Source: Anthoceros angustus (taxonomy: Eukaryota > Streptophyta > Anthocerotopsida > Anthocerotales > Anthocerotaceae). From it: a stretch of DNA of 64,000 nucleotides. The stretch lies in NCBI GenBank assembly GCA_010909165.1, contig MU008161.1, positions 248,001-312,000 of the forward strand, written 5' to 3'. The notes beneath the pieces were generated by a model, which worked only from the letters and a program-made list of their open reading frames with translations, made no database searches and was not told the DNA's origin. Positions 1-12,319 of this stretch are shown here, piece by piece (within the stretch, counting starts at the first letter, position 1; the number at the start of each line of letters is the position of its first letter). The position numbers were made by a program, and so were the translations under genes.

Positions 1-399
1 GCTCCGGCTCCGGCTCCAGCTCCGCCTTGCGGTAGCTCGGACGTGCAGGCGGACGTGCACAAATGAGGGAAGGGCATGCAATGCATGATGGATGTGAAAG
101 GTGGAGGGCTGGACGCCGTGGACGGGCTGAGACGAATGCGAAAGCCAACGCGCTGCTGCAAACCCCGAGCACCCTCCATTTACGCATACATACATATCTG
201 GATGTAAGCTCGCAGGCTGCTGGTGCTGGTGCTGGTGCGGGTTGTGTGTGTGGTATGTGTGGTTGCAGTGGTGGTTGGCTGTTGCAAATGCTGCAGCAGC
301 AGCTGCTGCAGCTGCAGCTGCCGCAGCAGTTGAGCAGGAATCCAAATAAAGGGCACGGAGGGCTGCACAAAACTGCACTGCATTGCCCTGGCCTGCCCT

Positions 400-424
400 G
401 GGTCCTGGGTCCTGGGTCCTGGGG
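400..424. repeat. GGGTCCT heptanucleotide repeat
   Basis: Three perfect head-to-tail copies of a 7-nt unit followed by a degenerate one. Short-period repeats like this recur throughout the first 5 kb. Confidence 0.6.
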
Positions 425-1156
425 CCCCGGACCTCGACCTCCTACTGGGTTGCGAGGAGGGTTGCTCTGACTCCCCTGACGCCCTTGTTTGCTTGCGACA
501 GGTCACAGAGCAGAGCGCGGCAGCGAGGTGGTGGGCACTGGTATCCGCCCTCCTTCTTCGCCCAATAGCACAAGCTCCTGCTAATCCGGTGGTTAGCGTG
601 CCATTCTTGGCAGAAGAAGGGAAGTGGAAGGGAAGCGGAAGGGAAGCGGAAGGGAATTAGAAGCCAAGTGTGTATCTAGAAGGGAGGGAATCGCGTCTCA
701 CTGCCTGCCAATTCTTCCAGCCCCAGTGTCGTATCGTCGCGTCTGGGCCCATCATCTCACCACTTACTCAGTCGATTCGCCCATCATCAGCGCCTTCTGC
801 AAAGCGTGCAGTGCGAAGCAAGCGCAAAGGGCAAAGGGCAAAGGGCGAAGGGCAAGGGCAAGCCGGGCGGGAATGATTGACGCAGCCCGGTGCCCGGTCC
901 CGACCACCGGCACGCGGAGCGCTGTCGGGGCCTAGAGAGAGACTCCCCATACCTGATCCTGATGCTGATGATCTAGATAGCCCCCGGCCCCACTGCATTG
1001 CAGTAACAAGACACATAACAAAGAAATCCTGCAAAAAGCAAGCTTGCATCTCTAATCTCCCTCAGCCCCAAAGACCTGCGCGTGAAGGCATCGCTTTAAG
1101 GCCGCGCTTGGCGGGATGGCAAGTTGGAAGTCGAGCCCCAGCCCGAATCCCGATCG

Positions 1157-1192
1157 CCGATTTCCGATTTCCGATTTCCGATTCCCGATTTC
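1157..1192. repeat. CGATTTC heptanucleotide repeat
   Basis: About five copies of a 7-nt unit, with one C/T variation near the end. Confidence 0.6.
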
Positions 1193-1716
1193 GAAACGCC
1201 CCTTCCCTCCCTTTGGACAAGCCTTATTTATAGACGGTCGCCATGAAAGCGGATCGTCTAATCCTGGATTTGCACTTAATGGCGCCGCACGTGGCACCCT
1301 TGAGTCCCAAAAAACAAACCAAGCCCAGGTCCCCAGCAGCCCAGCTCCCAGCATGACAAACCCCGCCAAACAAACGGCCATGCAAAAGCCCCCGGTCGCC
1401 GACCCCCGGCGGGCCGGCACCCTTCCTTCCCCTTGGGGTTTGGAGACCGTTGGGCGGAGAGGTTGACCGGCGGTCACGGGCCGGACACCCCGATTCACAT
1501 TCACATTCACGCCGCACGCGTGACCTCGACACAGGCAGCGGCTCTAACCCGTCACCATCAACCGTTCCCATTCGGAATTCGGAATTCGGAATTCGGACTT
1601 GGGATTTCGGACTTCGGACGGACATCATGATTCCCGCCCCAACGGACACAAAGCCCGCCTGCCCGTTCCCTGGCTTTATTAACCCGCCCTCACCCTCAAC
1701 CCCAGAGGCTCAGCCT

Positions 1717-1752
1717 GACATAACATAACATAACATAACATGACATGACATG
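1717..1752. repeat. ACATA/ACATG pentanucleotide repeat
   Basis: Four units of TAACA followed by TGACA variants, i.e. a 5-bp microsatellite with one drifted half. Confidence 0.7.
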
Positions 1753-2137
1753 GTATGGCCAGCGCGCCGCCCCGGCTGTCATGTTACGGACGCTCTCCTG
1801 CCGCTGCGTCGCTCATCAACGGCGTCACATCGCTCCTCGCTGCCGCTACCTACCTGCTTACAGACAGCTAATAAGCCTTCAAATTCTGCTGCTAATCGTA
1901 CCGCAATGGGCAGAGGCAGCAGGCAGGCTGCAGATGGCAGCGCCCGTTTTCTGTTGCTGCAGCACGCAAGGCATCTACGGAGGCCGAGGCCCAAGCATTT
2001 CGAGTTTAATTTCATGTGGGCGTTGGTTACCAGGCCGACTGCAGTGCTGGTGTGGGTGTTTGGCGTTGCCCCACTACGTCACCGCAGCCCACTTTGCACG
2101 TGGCTTCCATCGCCAGCCAAAGACATGGGGAATTTAG

Positions 2138-2169
2138 GGCCGGGCTCCGGGCTCCGGGCTCCGGGCTCC
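2138..2169. repeat. GGGCTCC heptanucleotide repeat
   Basis: Four consecutive copies of a 7-nt GC-rich unit. Confidence 0.6.
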
Positions 2170-2891
2170 AAGTGGGGCCCGCCCGGCCAGGCCCCGTTGG
2201 ATCACATGGGGGCGTAGGCCCACCGTCTCGTCCCGTCCCGTAGGGCGGGACCCGTTGCGCACATCCAACGGAAACGGACTACTGCTTGCCGGCCTCGCCT
2301 CATTTCTTTTATCACTCACCTGCATCGTATCATTGTTGGGATATTTGGTGCGTGGATTTAAAATGCACCTGCATGTACCGTCACACTTTGCACGATGGAT
2401 TTCGAGACCTTATCGTCTCCGTTTTATCCTAGAAATACATGATGTATGCTCCCTTGTTGGATTGCTGTGTGACTCTTTTTCTCCTTTTTCGTTTTTCCTT
2501 TGGAAAAAGACGAAGAAGAAGGGAAGGGTAGATAGATGTTATTCCCTCTGGGAGGTATTAACCGCCAGGACTGGATACTGGATGGCAGCAAGGAGCAGAG
2601 TAGTTCGTACGGTTGGGTTGAAACGAGTAGCATGCATGAGGAGTAGGATAATGCAGTGGCTACATGGGACGCCAAGCCTCCATGTGACAACATATGTATG
2701 CTACAAGCATGTGGAGCCGGAATGGTGCTGCACCCGGTGGGCATATGCTTTCAGCATACGCGCGCGATATGCCCACATGAGGATATACGGAGTATAGTAT
2801 GCATGTAGGTAGGGAGACCTAGTCTACAAGGGAAATAATTCCAATGGCTGGACGGATGCCAAACGAGAATGCTCGGGCTCAAGAGCTGGGA

Positions 2892-2920
2892 ACGGACGAA
2901 CGGACGAACGGACGAACGGA
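2892..2920. repeat. GGACGAAC octanucleotide repeat
   Basis: Three and a half perfect copies of an 8-nt unit. Confidence 0.65.
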
Positions 2921-3083
2921 CTTCGGACAGCGGACGAGGGGGATGCGGGATGCAGGCGCCGCATATGCTCGAAGCCTGAAAAATGGGATTGGGGAAGGAA
3001 TGTCCACACTCCAGACTCCATGGAGGAATTGCGGGGGCAACGAACTCGATCTCAACTACTTGTTCGGCTTCTAGTCGGCTTGT

Positions 3084-3132
3084 GCTGGCTGCTGCGTGCT
3101 GCGTGCTGCCTGCTGCCTGCTGCCTGCTGCCT
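3084..3132. repeat. GCTGCGT/GCTGCCT heptanucleotide repeat
   Basis: Two GCTGCGT-type units followed by four GCTGCCT-type units: one 7-bp repeat with a single-base variant fixed in its second half. Confidence 0.6.
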
Positions 3133-3896
3133 TCTGCAAGCTTCTGCTTTTGGGGGACCGTGAAGCGGATTAATCTCCACTATCTAGGTAGGGGGCGCGA
3201 AACCGGATGGCATAGAATATTTGTAGTCTAGGCAGGAAAGTGGAATGTAGAGTGTGAGGCGGGCTGGCCCGCCTCCCCGCCCCACCTTGCAGACTCCTTC
3301 CTACTCAGGTGTCCTTTGCAGCGAGGGGCAGTGTGGTGCAATCATGGGCGCCTGGCATGGCGTGGCCTTGCCGGACAAGACCCCAAATCCTCCCGAATCC
3401 GATTAGTATCGGGTGCAGGCCAATGGTGTGCTTTCCTTTCCCAAATTTCTAGCCCTGCGCCTGCGCACTGCCATGAATAGTGCACTGCACAGGTTCGCGA
3501 TTCCCCAATTCCATTGCCCGCTATGATGCCATGTCCACAGACAGATACCACCCACCTCCTTCCCCTCGCCTAGGTCACTAGCCGATTCACCAAATGTTGC
3601 TCCCAGTCCCAAGCCAGGCTGCCAAAGGCCAAGGAGAGGAAAGCCCACCAGCCGAAGGCATTGAAGGCAAGCGGAAACGAAAGGCCGCATGCAGCTTAGT
3701 GTACAGCTGCAATGTTGCAAGCCACCTGTACTTGTTGCAACTGGCTTGTGTGACAAGAGAGGAAGGGACAGCGGGTTAAAGGCAGATGGGTTTCTCGTCC
3801 GTCCTGGACTCTGGACCTGCCCTTCTTTGCGATGCAGTTGCTGCGGCCCACCTCGGGCCGCTGCCCCTTTGTGGTGAGTGGCTGCCCGCCTGCACT

Positions 3897-3962
3897 GGCC
3901 TGGGCCTGGGCCTGGGCCTGGGCCTGGGCCTGCGCCTGCGCCTGCGCCTGCGCCTGCGCCTG
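3897..3962. repeat. Hexanucleotide repeat, CCTGGG then CCTGCG
   Basis: About eleven consecutive 6-bp units. The first half is the GGGCCT type and the second half the GCGCCT type. Because the unit is a multiple of three, long Pro-Gly, Gln-Ala and Arg-rich frames appear on both strands. These are repeat artefacts, not genes. Confidence 0.8.
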
Positions 3963-5299
3963 CTGGGCTGGGCCCCCGCGGCCCGCTCCAGTCCAGACTC
4001 CCGGCCACGGCATCTCCCCAATCCCATCCTCTCCCTCTCTTGCCTCTCAGCGCACGCAAGCGCCAAAGCGATTCGCAATTCGCGAACCCGACTCACGCCA
4101 CCCTTTCCAGCCCGCGTCTTTCCGAGGCCGGGCCCAGGCCCACGCCCAGCCTCCAGGTCCAGCAGCACATGACATGACACATCAATCTCTGCTGCTGCAC
4201 CGCTTCGGACTGTCGGGAACAGCCTACCTAAATTAGCCCACGGCAGCACATACTGGTAGGCTCCAGGTCTCCGGGCGCCGGGCGTCCACTGCCAGCCCCT
4301 GAACTCCCCAAGCCCAGCCCCGCGGAATACCCGACCCCATCGACGACCATACAATATGTGTTGCTGTGTCGTTGTACTCTTACAGTTATGCAATCCGCTG
4401 CTATGCGTCCACACTTCCAGATTTCCAGACTTCCAGTCCCAGGAGCCTGTCTCCCAGCAATGTGCACTAGACTAGACTAGCCTACTTCCAGCATCTTTCA
4501 CCTGTGCTGCGCCTTCCTCAATCCTCTTGAGGACACGTGATGCCGCTTCTCGTCCCTCCTTGCGGCTCTGAACACCACGCCCACGCAGCTGCCAGCCACA
4601 CAGTCGCTTCGCCAACCATATGCAGTGCATGTATGTTGTATATGCCCTAACGCCCACCGGGCCAATGATCGCCGTAACGGCCCATCTCCCCCCTCATGCA
4701 ATGCACCGCATTCGGCGCGCTCTGCACTCCCTCCCTCCCCACTGCACTCTGCACCGCATATCTATACGCTATTCCAATTCATGTAAAGCTCACATGCCCT
4801 CTCTCCCATTTTCCCAACCTATCCATGTCCATAGATACGTTTCGCGTGCTCCCCTCGGACCCTCCCGACTCCCGAGCAACCACCCCTAATAATCTCAACA
4901 CCTGCTCCAGCCAGCACCCTCTCTCTCACAATCCTGTTATTCCCACCAACTGTTATACCAGCAAAAGCAGAAAGGAAGAAAGGGAGCAAGGTGGCGGATG
5001 CATCCTACACATCATGAGACCTCCACAGCACGAGAGGGAGCGGCGGCGGCGAGGGAAACGGGCCGAGCCTGGCCTGGCCTGCCCGGGCCCATGCACTCCA
5101 CTCCGTACCACGGCCCCACCTCCTCGCGTTGCACCCCTCTGCATCTTTCGTGTGGTGAAAATTGGGGAATCTACTTTCCCTGCAACTCCCTTTCTACACA
5201 TGTACCTCTTCATTTTCCGTGGAATATCATGCACTTCCTACATCATCCTTATTACCACCACCCATTTTTCACCCACTTCTTTCATCCTTCTCGTTCCTT

Positions 5300-5420
5300 C
5301 ATTTTTGGAAATTAAATATTATTATTTTATTATATAAAAATATTTTCAATTAATCATAATAAAATAAATTCTATATAGACTATAAATACTAAACCTATAT
5401 AGACGTACAATATCTTGAAG
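5300..5420. other. Abrupt composition boundary, GC-rich to AT-rich
   Basis: Within about 30 bp the sequence changes from C-rich, G-poor text to A/T runs around 5318-5400. All recognisable plant features lie to the right of this point. It is a natural place to suspect a junction between two sources of DNA. Confidence 0.45.
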
Positions 5421-5790
5421 ATATGAGGATTATGAAGGATGCAATTGTTCATGGCATCTTTGCAAATGGTCCGCATAGGGAAGTGCTCAATAGGATGCAC
5501 ATCCAACATATTCTCTTGGTCTCTCATTCCTCCTTCCTATATTCAGTGAAGCAAAGAATAAGTGTCAAGGTAATCATATATTAAGGTTTTGTATCTTCTC
5601 TCAAGTTAGTTCAACTTGGGCACATATGAAGAGGACCCTAATTTGTGTAGTTGAGAGGAAAATGTACTTTTATATCTATTCTGTAACCCTAAATGGTTTC
5701 GGAGGGAGGGGCTTACAATAGGCTATGAGCCCGTAGGGCTTCACAGGATTTCGAAGGGACTTAGTAGAGGTGTTGGAACCGAGGTCGCTT

Positions 5791-6090
5791 AAATGTGGAG
5801 TTATTGCAAACTCTTGTTGATATGTGAGTCCTTCAAGGGAGGACAAAATAAGTTACTCAAGGATTTTGAAAGGGCCTTAGAAGAGGTGTTGCAAACCAAG
5901 GTCGCTAAAATGTGGAGTTCTTGCAGACTTTTGTTTGTATGTGACTCATTAAAGGGAGGACAAAATAAGTTACTCGAGGATTTTGAAGGGCCTTAGTAGA
6001 GGTGTTGCGAACCGAGGTTGCTTCAGGAGTTCTTGCAAACTCTTGTTTATATGTGATTCCTTCAAGGGAGGACAAAATAAGTTACTCATC
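5791..6090 (+). repeat. About 117-bp tandem repeat, two and a half copies
   Basis: Units starting near 5791, 5910 and 6025 share a core built on GGAGTTCTTGCAAACTCTTG and a GGAGGACAAAATAAG box. One forward frame stays open across two units, giving a repeated peptide with an FKGGQNKLL core. I do not recognise it as a protein family. A related box with FKRGG/FKGG reads on the opposite strand further right. Confidence 0.6.
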
Positions 6091-6278
6091 TCTTGACTAT
6101 GACATTCTTACAAACTCATTTTAAGAGAAGTAAAGGACTTTATAAAGAGTTATTTTCACAAGAGTTCTCATCATGAGGCTTCCGAACTCATTTCTAGAAA
6201 AGTGAAGAAGGTTATGAAGAATAATTTTCACAAGAGGAATTCATGACGGAAATGTAGAAAAAAACCACACGAGGCTCG

Positions 6279-6491
6279 ATGCCAAATGTGTTGCCTCCTT
6301 TGAAACTTCCCCGGAGGGTTTCTAGAGGCTTGATGCTTGATGAGGTGCCTCCTTTGAAACCGCCCAAAAGAGTTTTCAAAGGCTTGATGCTTAATGTGTT
6401 ACCTCTTTTAAAACCACCGAGAGAGTTTTTAAAGGCTTCATGCATGATGAGTAGCCTCCTTTCAAACCACCTAGGAGAGTATAGATCATGA
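6279..6491 (+). repeat. 54-bp tandem repeat, four copies (18-residue periodic frame)
   Basis: Units begin at 6279, 6333, 6387 and 6441. The period is divisible by three and the forward frame stays open, reading an 18-residue repeat around LPPLKPPRR. The reverse strand is open as well. There is no start context or domain to support a real gene, so this is treated as a minisatellite. Confidence 0.65.
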
Positions 6492-6499
6492 GATAGATC

Positions 6500-7365
6500 T
6501 CAAGCTAGAAAGTACACTATCTTCAAGAGCATCGTACAAGTTTGTGGGATGAGTTGTACAAGTTTGCAGGATGAGCTATAAGAGACCTGAAGAAACAAAT
6601 GTCTAATATGCTTGCCAAGGATTATTAGTTTCGGGGCCAAGTTACCTAATTATATACCACGTTAGTTCAGTGGCCAAAACATATAATGTGTGGGTTTTGG
6701 GTTATATGGAGGCAAGTGTTCAGGTGGGGCGCATGGTGGTCGCTCTGCATGCGAGCGCACTTGTGCTGACGCAGTTCTTTGGAGCCTTGGATAAGGGGCG
6801 CAGTGTTGGGGTCTGCCTTTGGGTACAAGGCATTGCATGGGGGCCCCAACAGCCTCCATCCTCGGCGGGCGTAGCAGGCGGCGGGTCCCGGTGGCGGCAA
6901 GGCAAGGCTCGAGTGTGGGTGCGATGAGGCATGGCGGCAAGGCCCAGGTTTTTTAGGGCACCTGGCCCCGGCGAGACCCGATCCGTCGCCGGGGCGACGC
7001 CTTCCCGTACCGCGCCGCCCTAACTGGGTTCCCCGGGGTGCGGACCTAGTGGTTAGCGTGCCCCGCACGCCTTGGGCTCAACCGAGGCAAGACGATGGCA
7101 CTTTCATGCATGGGGCTATAGGAGTTGGGTTTGCGGGGATGGTTTGACGACCGAGAAGTTTCGTGGGGCCTCAAGGTTTTTAGGGTTTCAACCATAGTTT
7201 CGACAGCTGGGGCAGGTACGGGCGCGGGCTCAATGGGTTGTTCCAAGTTTTGGCGGGTTGCGGCCTCTCTGGGTGGGGGCCTCTGGCCAGTCTATTGGGG
7301 CTTGCCGTACAGAGTGCACCCTCTGTATGTCCGATAATGGCCGGGGATTTTCTGTCCACAGTCAT
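6500..7365. other. Unassigned sequence before the non-LTR element
   Basis: Short frames only. Around 6940-7070 the DNA is GC-rich and may be the decayed 5' part of the element that follows, but no domain is legible. Confidence 0.3.
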
Positions 7366-9862
7366 GGGTGCCTCCTTGGCCCTAACTCTCCTCGTTCCTT
7401 TTTCTCCTCAATGGGGCGACCCACACCTTCTGGGACCCCCAAGGACACTTCCTGTCCAATTTGTGCCTAGCTTTGATGCAGAATTAAAGGGGTAAAAATA
7501 CACATTGGGCTTACGTATAAGGACTTCAACCAGACTACTTGGGCGGCCCAAGTGTGTCTTACCACCCCCACCACCTCCATGGGGCAGGGTCCGGTCCAAC
7601 TCCCTTCTTTTAGGGGCACCTCTTTCATCTTGGGAATGGTTGTGGACTCAGCTGGATCATATCCTTGGGCTGTTTGAAACCCGCTTTCATTGCTTGCGTA
7701 TCTTTTGGAGGCTCCCCAGGCACCTCCACGATCACGCCCGCTTAGCATTCCATCCTCCTTTGGACCGCCTTGCGCTTGACTCCCACGATGAGTTGGCCAG
7801 GTGTCTCAGACTTCTTCTATTTCTCCCTTGGTGGTGTTTGCGCTGTACAAAGGGTGGGGCTTTTGGCCATGGGGAGGTCGCCACCCGTCTCCGACGTTTT
7901 CGGGCCGGCGATTGGGCATCTCTCCAAGAGTAGGCTTTGCGTGCTTCCAGGGCTTGTGCGGAATCATGCAGCGGATAGACAGGCATAAGGAAACGTAGTA
8001 AACCTCTTTGAGTTGTTAGGCCAAGCATGTGAATTTGCCCGAGCTGCCAAGGCCCTTGGCCCCTCCCTTTGGACCTTGCTTTGGAGGAGACCATTGTGGC
8101 CCTCTGAGCCATCCATCAAGCCTCAAAGAACGCCATCCCCCCGGACATATGCGACTATGTCTTGAGGACCCCTTCTCCCTGGATCCGACAGCTTTTGCTC
8201 TGGCCCTCTCTACAGCCCCTCGTCTCTCATCTATCGGGTTGTCTGGAAAGATGTTGGAACATCTTAGGGATCTTTTTCTCCTGGAAGACCCTTCTAGTGG
8301 CATCTCAGAGCTTTTTTCCCTGGCTACTGCTGTGACTCGGGGTAAGATGCCTCATCGGATGTCTCAAATTTTCGCAGCTAGCAAGGTAGTTGCTATGGAC
8401 AAGCCCGCTCCCTCAGGCGTGCCCCCCCTTGCGATTGGGGAAGCCTTCATGTAGCTTCTCAGCCGTACTAATCCCTCCAATGCCGCTTCCTTCTCCAGCA
8501 GCACTCAATCCTGGTGTTTGGAGTGAAGGTAGCCCTCGATACCGACCCAGAGTGGGTGGTCTTATAGGTGGACGTGGAGAATGCCTTCAGTACTCTCTCC
8601 AAAGGCATCATCTTCGAGGAACTTAAGGACGCTGGCGGTGTCTTGGGGAGCCTTATCTTTCGTCAAGTGCTTCTACGGGAGGTCCTCAAACTCAGACACA
8701 AAGACAAAAAGCGTATCATTTAACAGTGTCTCTCAGCATATGGGTTTGTCTTCGAACCCCATTTTTGCTCCAACCATCCAGAAATGCACATGTCTCATTT
8801 CATTGTTTTCAGTGATTTGCGAACCCACGGCCCACGCATTCAATCCCAAAAGAAGACCTAATGTGCCCACCGTCCACACAAATGCCGAACACCCCTTTGT
8901 ATCAAGTGGCCGAATGATTGGCGCACATATGCTCCAAAGAGCTGGAGTGCGCCACACGTCCGGCGCACCTATACTCCAAAGAGGTGCAGTGCACCAGGTT
9001 TGGAGAGGGTTGCATCAATACTTGTGCAGGCAACCACTTTCGTTCAAGTTGCGTGTGCACACTTGCCACCGCACCAACACTCACATCAATTTTCTTTTCA
9101 AACCCTGTGATTCAGAGCAATCCCAGACGATAGGCATACCCTGTCTGACCTGCCTCCTCCATGTCGGAGATAAGCCGCACTTAGGTCTACAGCTTTAGGC
9201 CCCGCGGGCGAGAGTTGAGCAAGGTAAAGGATGGTGAGGCCTCCTCAACCCCTCTTGATCAAACTCTTCAAAGCTTACATTTCTTCTTATCAAGTCCGTA
9301 CCGCTTTCAACCTTAGTCTACCCATGGGTGGCAGATGATGCAAGTCAAATCTTAAATTCAAAATCTTCTGGCGAAGCTCGGCTATGGTTCTTCTCTGAAC
9401 ACCTAACTGCGCCACAGCTATAGTGGGCATCACAGTGGGTATAGATAGGTCCTCCTTCAGAGCCTTACTGAAATACTCAGCCATTTGGTCAAACCCCACT
9501 GGGCGACGCCCTCTTTCTTCAAATACTCTGGCTCTCACTAGGGCTCGCTGGCAGGTAGATGCTCTCTTATGCTTGTGTTCGTGCATCCGAGGCTTTCATT
9601 ACTCAAGGACAAATCATCTATTCTATTTATTTTCTTGCTTCTCTGCAAAACATTGTGAAACATTGTCGTCTTCAAAAGGTTGGCCATTAGAAACCACCAT
9701 CATACATGTCGAATTTTGGAAAATGTAGCTCATCTAGAAACCAAGGCCCATGCATCTATCGTGCATCAAACTCGAATGAGCTTGACATTTGGTGCACCAA
9801 TCAAAGAGATCCAAGCAAGTCATCGGTAGGGGCACATAGAGTAAGGCCAAAAGATTTTACAT
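7366..9862. repeat. Tandem duplication, left copy (about 2.5 kb)
   Basis: This unit is followed immediately by a second copy at 9863-12319. Collinear landmarks include the block starting TCCTCGTTCCTTTTTCTCC at 7389 and 9881, the reverse transcriptase block at 8029 and 10520, and the end box GGGGCACATAGAGTAAGG at 9828 and 12285. The unit holds an RT fragment and then about 1.1 kb with no recognised coding content but with GGACGTCC/CCGGCGC-type motifs. Confidence 0.85.
8029..8720 (+). pseudogene. Non-LTR retrotransposon reverse transcriptase, N-terminal part (copy 1)
   Basis: The forward frame reads MPHRMSQIFAASKVVAMDKP then PLAIGEAFM, which resembles the early RT motif where a RPIAIGE-type box precedes the first catalytic block. 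After a frame change the DNA reads FGVKVALDTDPEWVVL, a stop, then VDVENAFSTLSKGIIFEEL. That is the RT block carrying the first catalytic aspartate in plant, moss and algal non-LTR RT proteins. In-frame TAG codons follow both GEAFM and WVVL. The frame then breaks near 8720 and the rest of the RT is only found at 13.3 kb. Dead fragment. Family assignment is from motif recognition only. Confidence 0.6.
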
Positions 9863-12319
9863 CCATGCCTCCTTGGCCCCTCCTCGTTCCTTTTTCTCCT
9901 CAATGGGGCGACCCACACCTTCTGGGAACCCCAAGGACACTTCCTGTCCAATTTGTGCCTAGCTTTGATGCAGAATTAAAGGGGTAAAAATACACATTGG
10001 GCTTACGTATAAGGACTTCAACCAGACTACTTGGGCGGCCCAAGTGTGTCTTACCACCCCCACCACCTCCATGGGGCAGGGTCCGGTCCAACTCCCTTCT
10101 TTTAGGGGCACCTCTTTCATCTTGGGAATGGTTGTGGACTCAATTTGGATCATATGGGCTTTGAAACCCGCTTTCATTGCTTGCGTATCTTTTGGGCTCC
10201 CAGGCACCTCCACGATCACGCCGCTTAGCATTCCATCCTCCTTTGGACCGCCTTGCGCTTGACTCCCACGATGAGTTGGCCAGGTGTCTCAGACTTCTTC
10301 TATTTCTCCCTTGGTGGTGTTTGCGCTGTACAAAGGGTGGGGCTTTTGGCCATGGGGAGGTCGCCACCCGTCTCCGACGTTTTCGGGCCGGCGATTGGGC
10401 ATCTCTCCAAGAGTAGGCTTTGCGTGCTTCCAGGGCTTGTGCGGAATCTGTGCAACGGATAGAACAGGCATAAGGAAACGTAGTAAACCTTCGGTGCTGA
10501 AAGTTGTTAGGCCAAGCATGTGAATTTGCCCGAGCTGCCAAGGCCCTTGGCCCCTCCCTTTGGACCTTGCTTTGGAGGAGACCATTGTGGCCCTCTGAGC
10601 CATCCATCAAGCCTCAAAGAACGCCATCCCCCCGGACATATGCGACTATGTCTTGAGGACCCCTTCTCCCTGGATCCGACAGCTTTTGCTCGCCTCTCTG
10701 GCCCCTCGTCTCTCTCATCTATCGGGTTGTCGGAAAGATGTTGGAACATCTTAGGGATCTTTTTCTCCTGGAAGACCCTTCTAGTGGCATCTCGTAGCTT
10801 TTTTCCCTCTACTGTGACTCGGGGTAAGATGCCTCATCGGATGTCTCAAATTTTCGACTAGCAAGGTAGTTGCTATGGACAAGCCGCTCCCTCGGGCGTG
10901 CCCCTTGCGATTGGGAAGCCTTCATGTAGCTTCTCGGCCGTACTAATCCCTCCAATGCCGCTTCCTTCTCCAGTGACTCAATCACGGTGTTTGGAGTGAA
11001 GGTAGCCCTCGATACCGACCCAGAGTGGGTGGTCTTATAGGTGGACGTGGAGAATGCCTTCAGTACTCTCTCCAAAGGCATCATCTTCGAGGAACTTAAG
11101 GACGCTGGCGGTGTCTTGGGGAGCCTTATCTTTCGTCAAGTGCTTCTACGGGAGGTCCTCAAAACCTGTATTACCAGCACAAAAACGTATCATTTAACAG
11201 TGTCTCTCAGCATATGGGTTTGTCTTCGAACCCCATTTTTGCTCCAACCATCCAGAAATGCACATGTCTCATTTCATTGTTTTCGATGATTTGCGAACCC
11301 ACGGCCACGCATTCAATCCCAAAAGAAGACCTAATGTGCCCACCGTCCACACAAATGCCGAACACCCCTTTGTATCAAGTGGCCGAATGATTGGCGCACA
11401 TATGCTCCAAAGAGCTGGAGTGCGCCACACGTCCGGCGCACCTATACTCCAAAGAGGTGCAATACCGGTTTGGAGAGGGTTGCATCAATACTTGTGTAGG
11501 CAACCACTTTCGTTCAAGTGCGTGTGCACACTTGCCGCACCAACACTCACATCAATTTTCTTTTCAAACCCGTGATTGAGCAATCCTGACGATAGGCATA
11601 CCACACGACTGCCTCCTCCATGTCGGAGATAAGCCGCAGGTCTGACTTTAGGCCCCAGCGAGTTGAGCAAGGTAAAGGATGGTGAGGCCTCCTCAACCCC
11701 TCTTGATCAAACTCTTCAAAGCTTACATTTCTTCTTATCAAGTCCGTACCGCTTTCAACCTTAGTCTACCCATGGGTGGCAGATGATGCAAGTCAAATCT
11801 TAAATTCAAAATCTTACGGCTGCTATGGTTCTTCTCGAACACCTAGCTGCGCCCACTATAGTGGCATCACAGTGGGTATAGATAGGTCCTCCTTCAGAGC
11901 CTTACTGAAATACTCAGCCATTTGGTCAAAATCCCCAGCTAGGGCGATCAGCCCTCTTTCTTCAAATAGTCGCTGGCTTTGACTAGGGCTCGCAATGGCC
12001 AGGTAGATGTTCTCTTATACTTGTGTTCCGCTGCATCCGACAGGCTTTCATTACTCAAGGACAAATCATCTATTCTCTTTATTTTCTTGCTTCTCTGCAA
12101 AACATTGTGAAACATTATCGTCTTCAAAAGGTTGGCCATCAAAAACCACCATCATATATGTCGAATTTTAGAAAATGTAGCTCATTTAGAAACCAAGGCC
12201 CATGCATCTATACGTGCATCAAACTCGAATGAGCTTGACATTTGGTGCACCAATTGAAAAGATCCAACTGCAAGTCATCGGTAGGGGCACATAGAGTAAG
12301 GCTGAAAAGATTTTACATG
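9863..12319. repeat. Tandem duplication, right copy (about 2.5 kb)
   Basis: Second copy of 7366-9862. It is slightly shorter because of many 1-10 nt losses, and at many positions CAG or CTG in the left copy is CG here, for example CCTCAGGCG versus CCTCGGGCG and TTCTCTGAAC versus TTCTCGAAC. Long stretches between these differences are identical. Confidence 0.85.
10520..11190 (+). pseudogene. Non-LTR reverse transcriptase, N-terminal part (copy 2)
   Basis: Duplicate of the RT fragment at 8029-8720, with additional small deletions that break the frame around PLAIGEAFM. The VDVENAFSTLSKGIIFEEL block is intact at 11041-11100. It shares the TAG after WVVL with copy 1, so that stop predates the duplication. 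Confidence 0.6.

Larger units (their letters stand above)
1..5320. other. GC-rich low-complexity region, no gene recognised
   Basis: No open frame here has a recognisable domain, and the frames that exist overlap on both strands as expected for GC-rich DNA. The region is packed with short-period simple repeats and C/T-rich stretches, and has no transposon motif. Its texture differs from everything after 5.3 kb. I see no tRNA or rRNA. It may be intergenic DNA from a different genome, for example a fungal associate, joined to plant DNA; this is inference from style only. Confidence 0.5.

Noticed and set aside
180-506. Reverse-strand 108-codon frame with Gln/Leu and Thr runs
   Set aside because: Composed of CAG/CTG and CAC-type simple repeats on both strands; no start context or family resemblance.
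3776-4414. Long reverse-strand frame with an Arg-Pro run, and overlapping forward frames of over 100 codons
   Set aside because: All derive from the 6-bp repeat at 3897-3962 in GC-rich DNA; every frame there is open and none has a domain.
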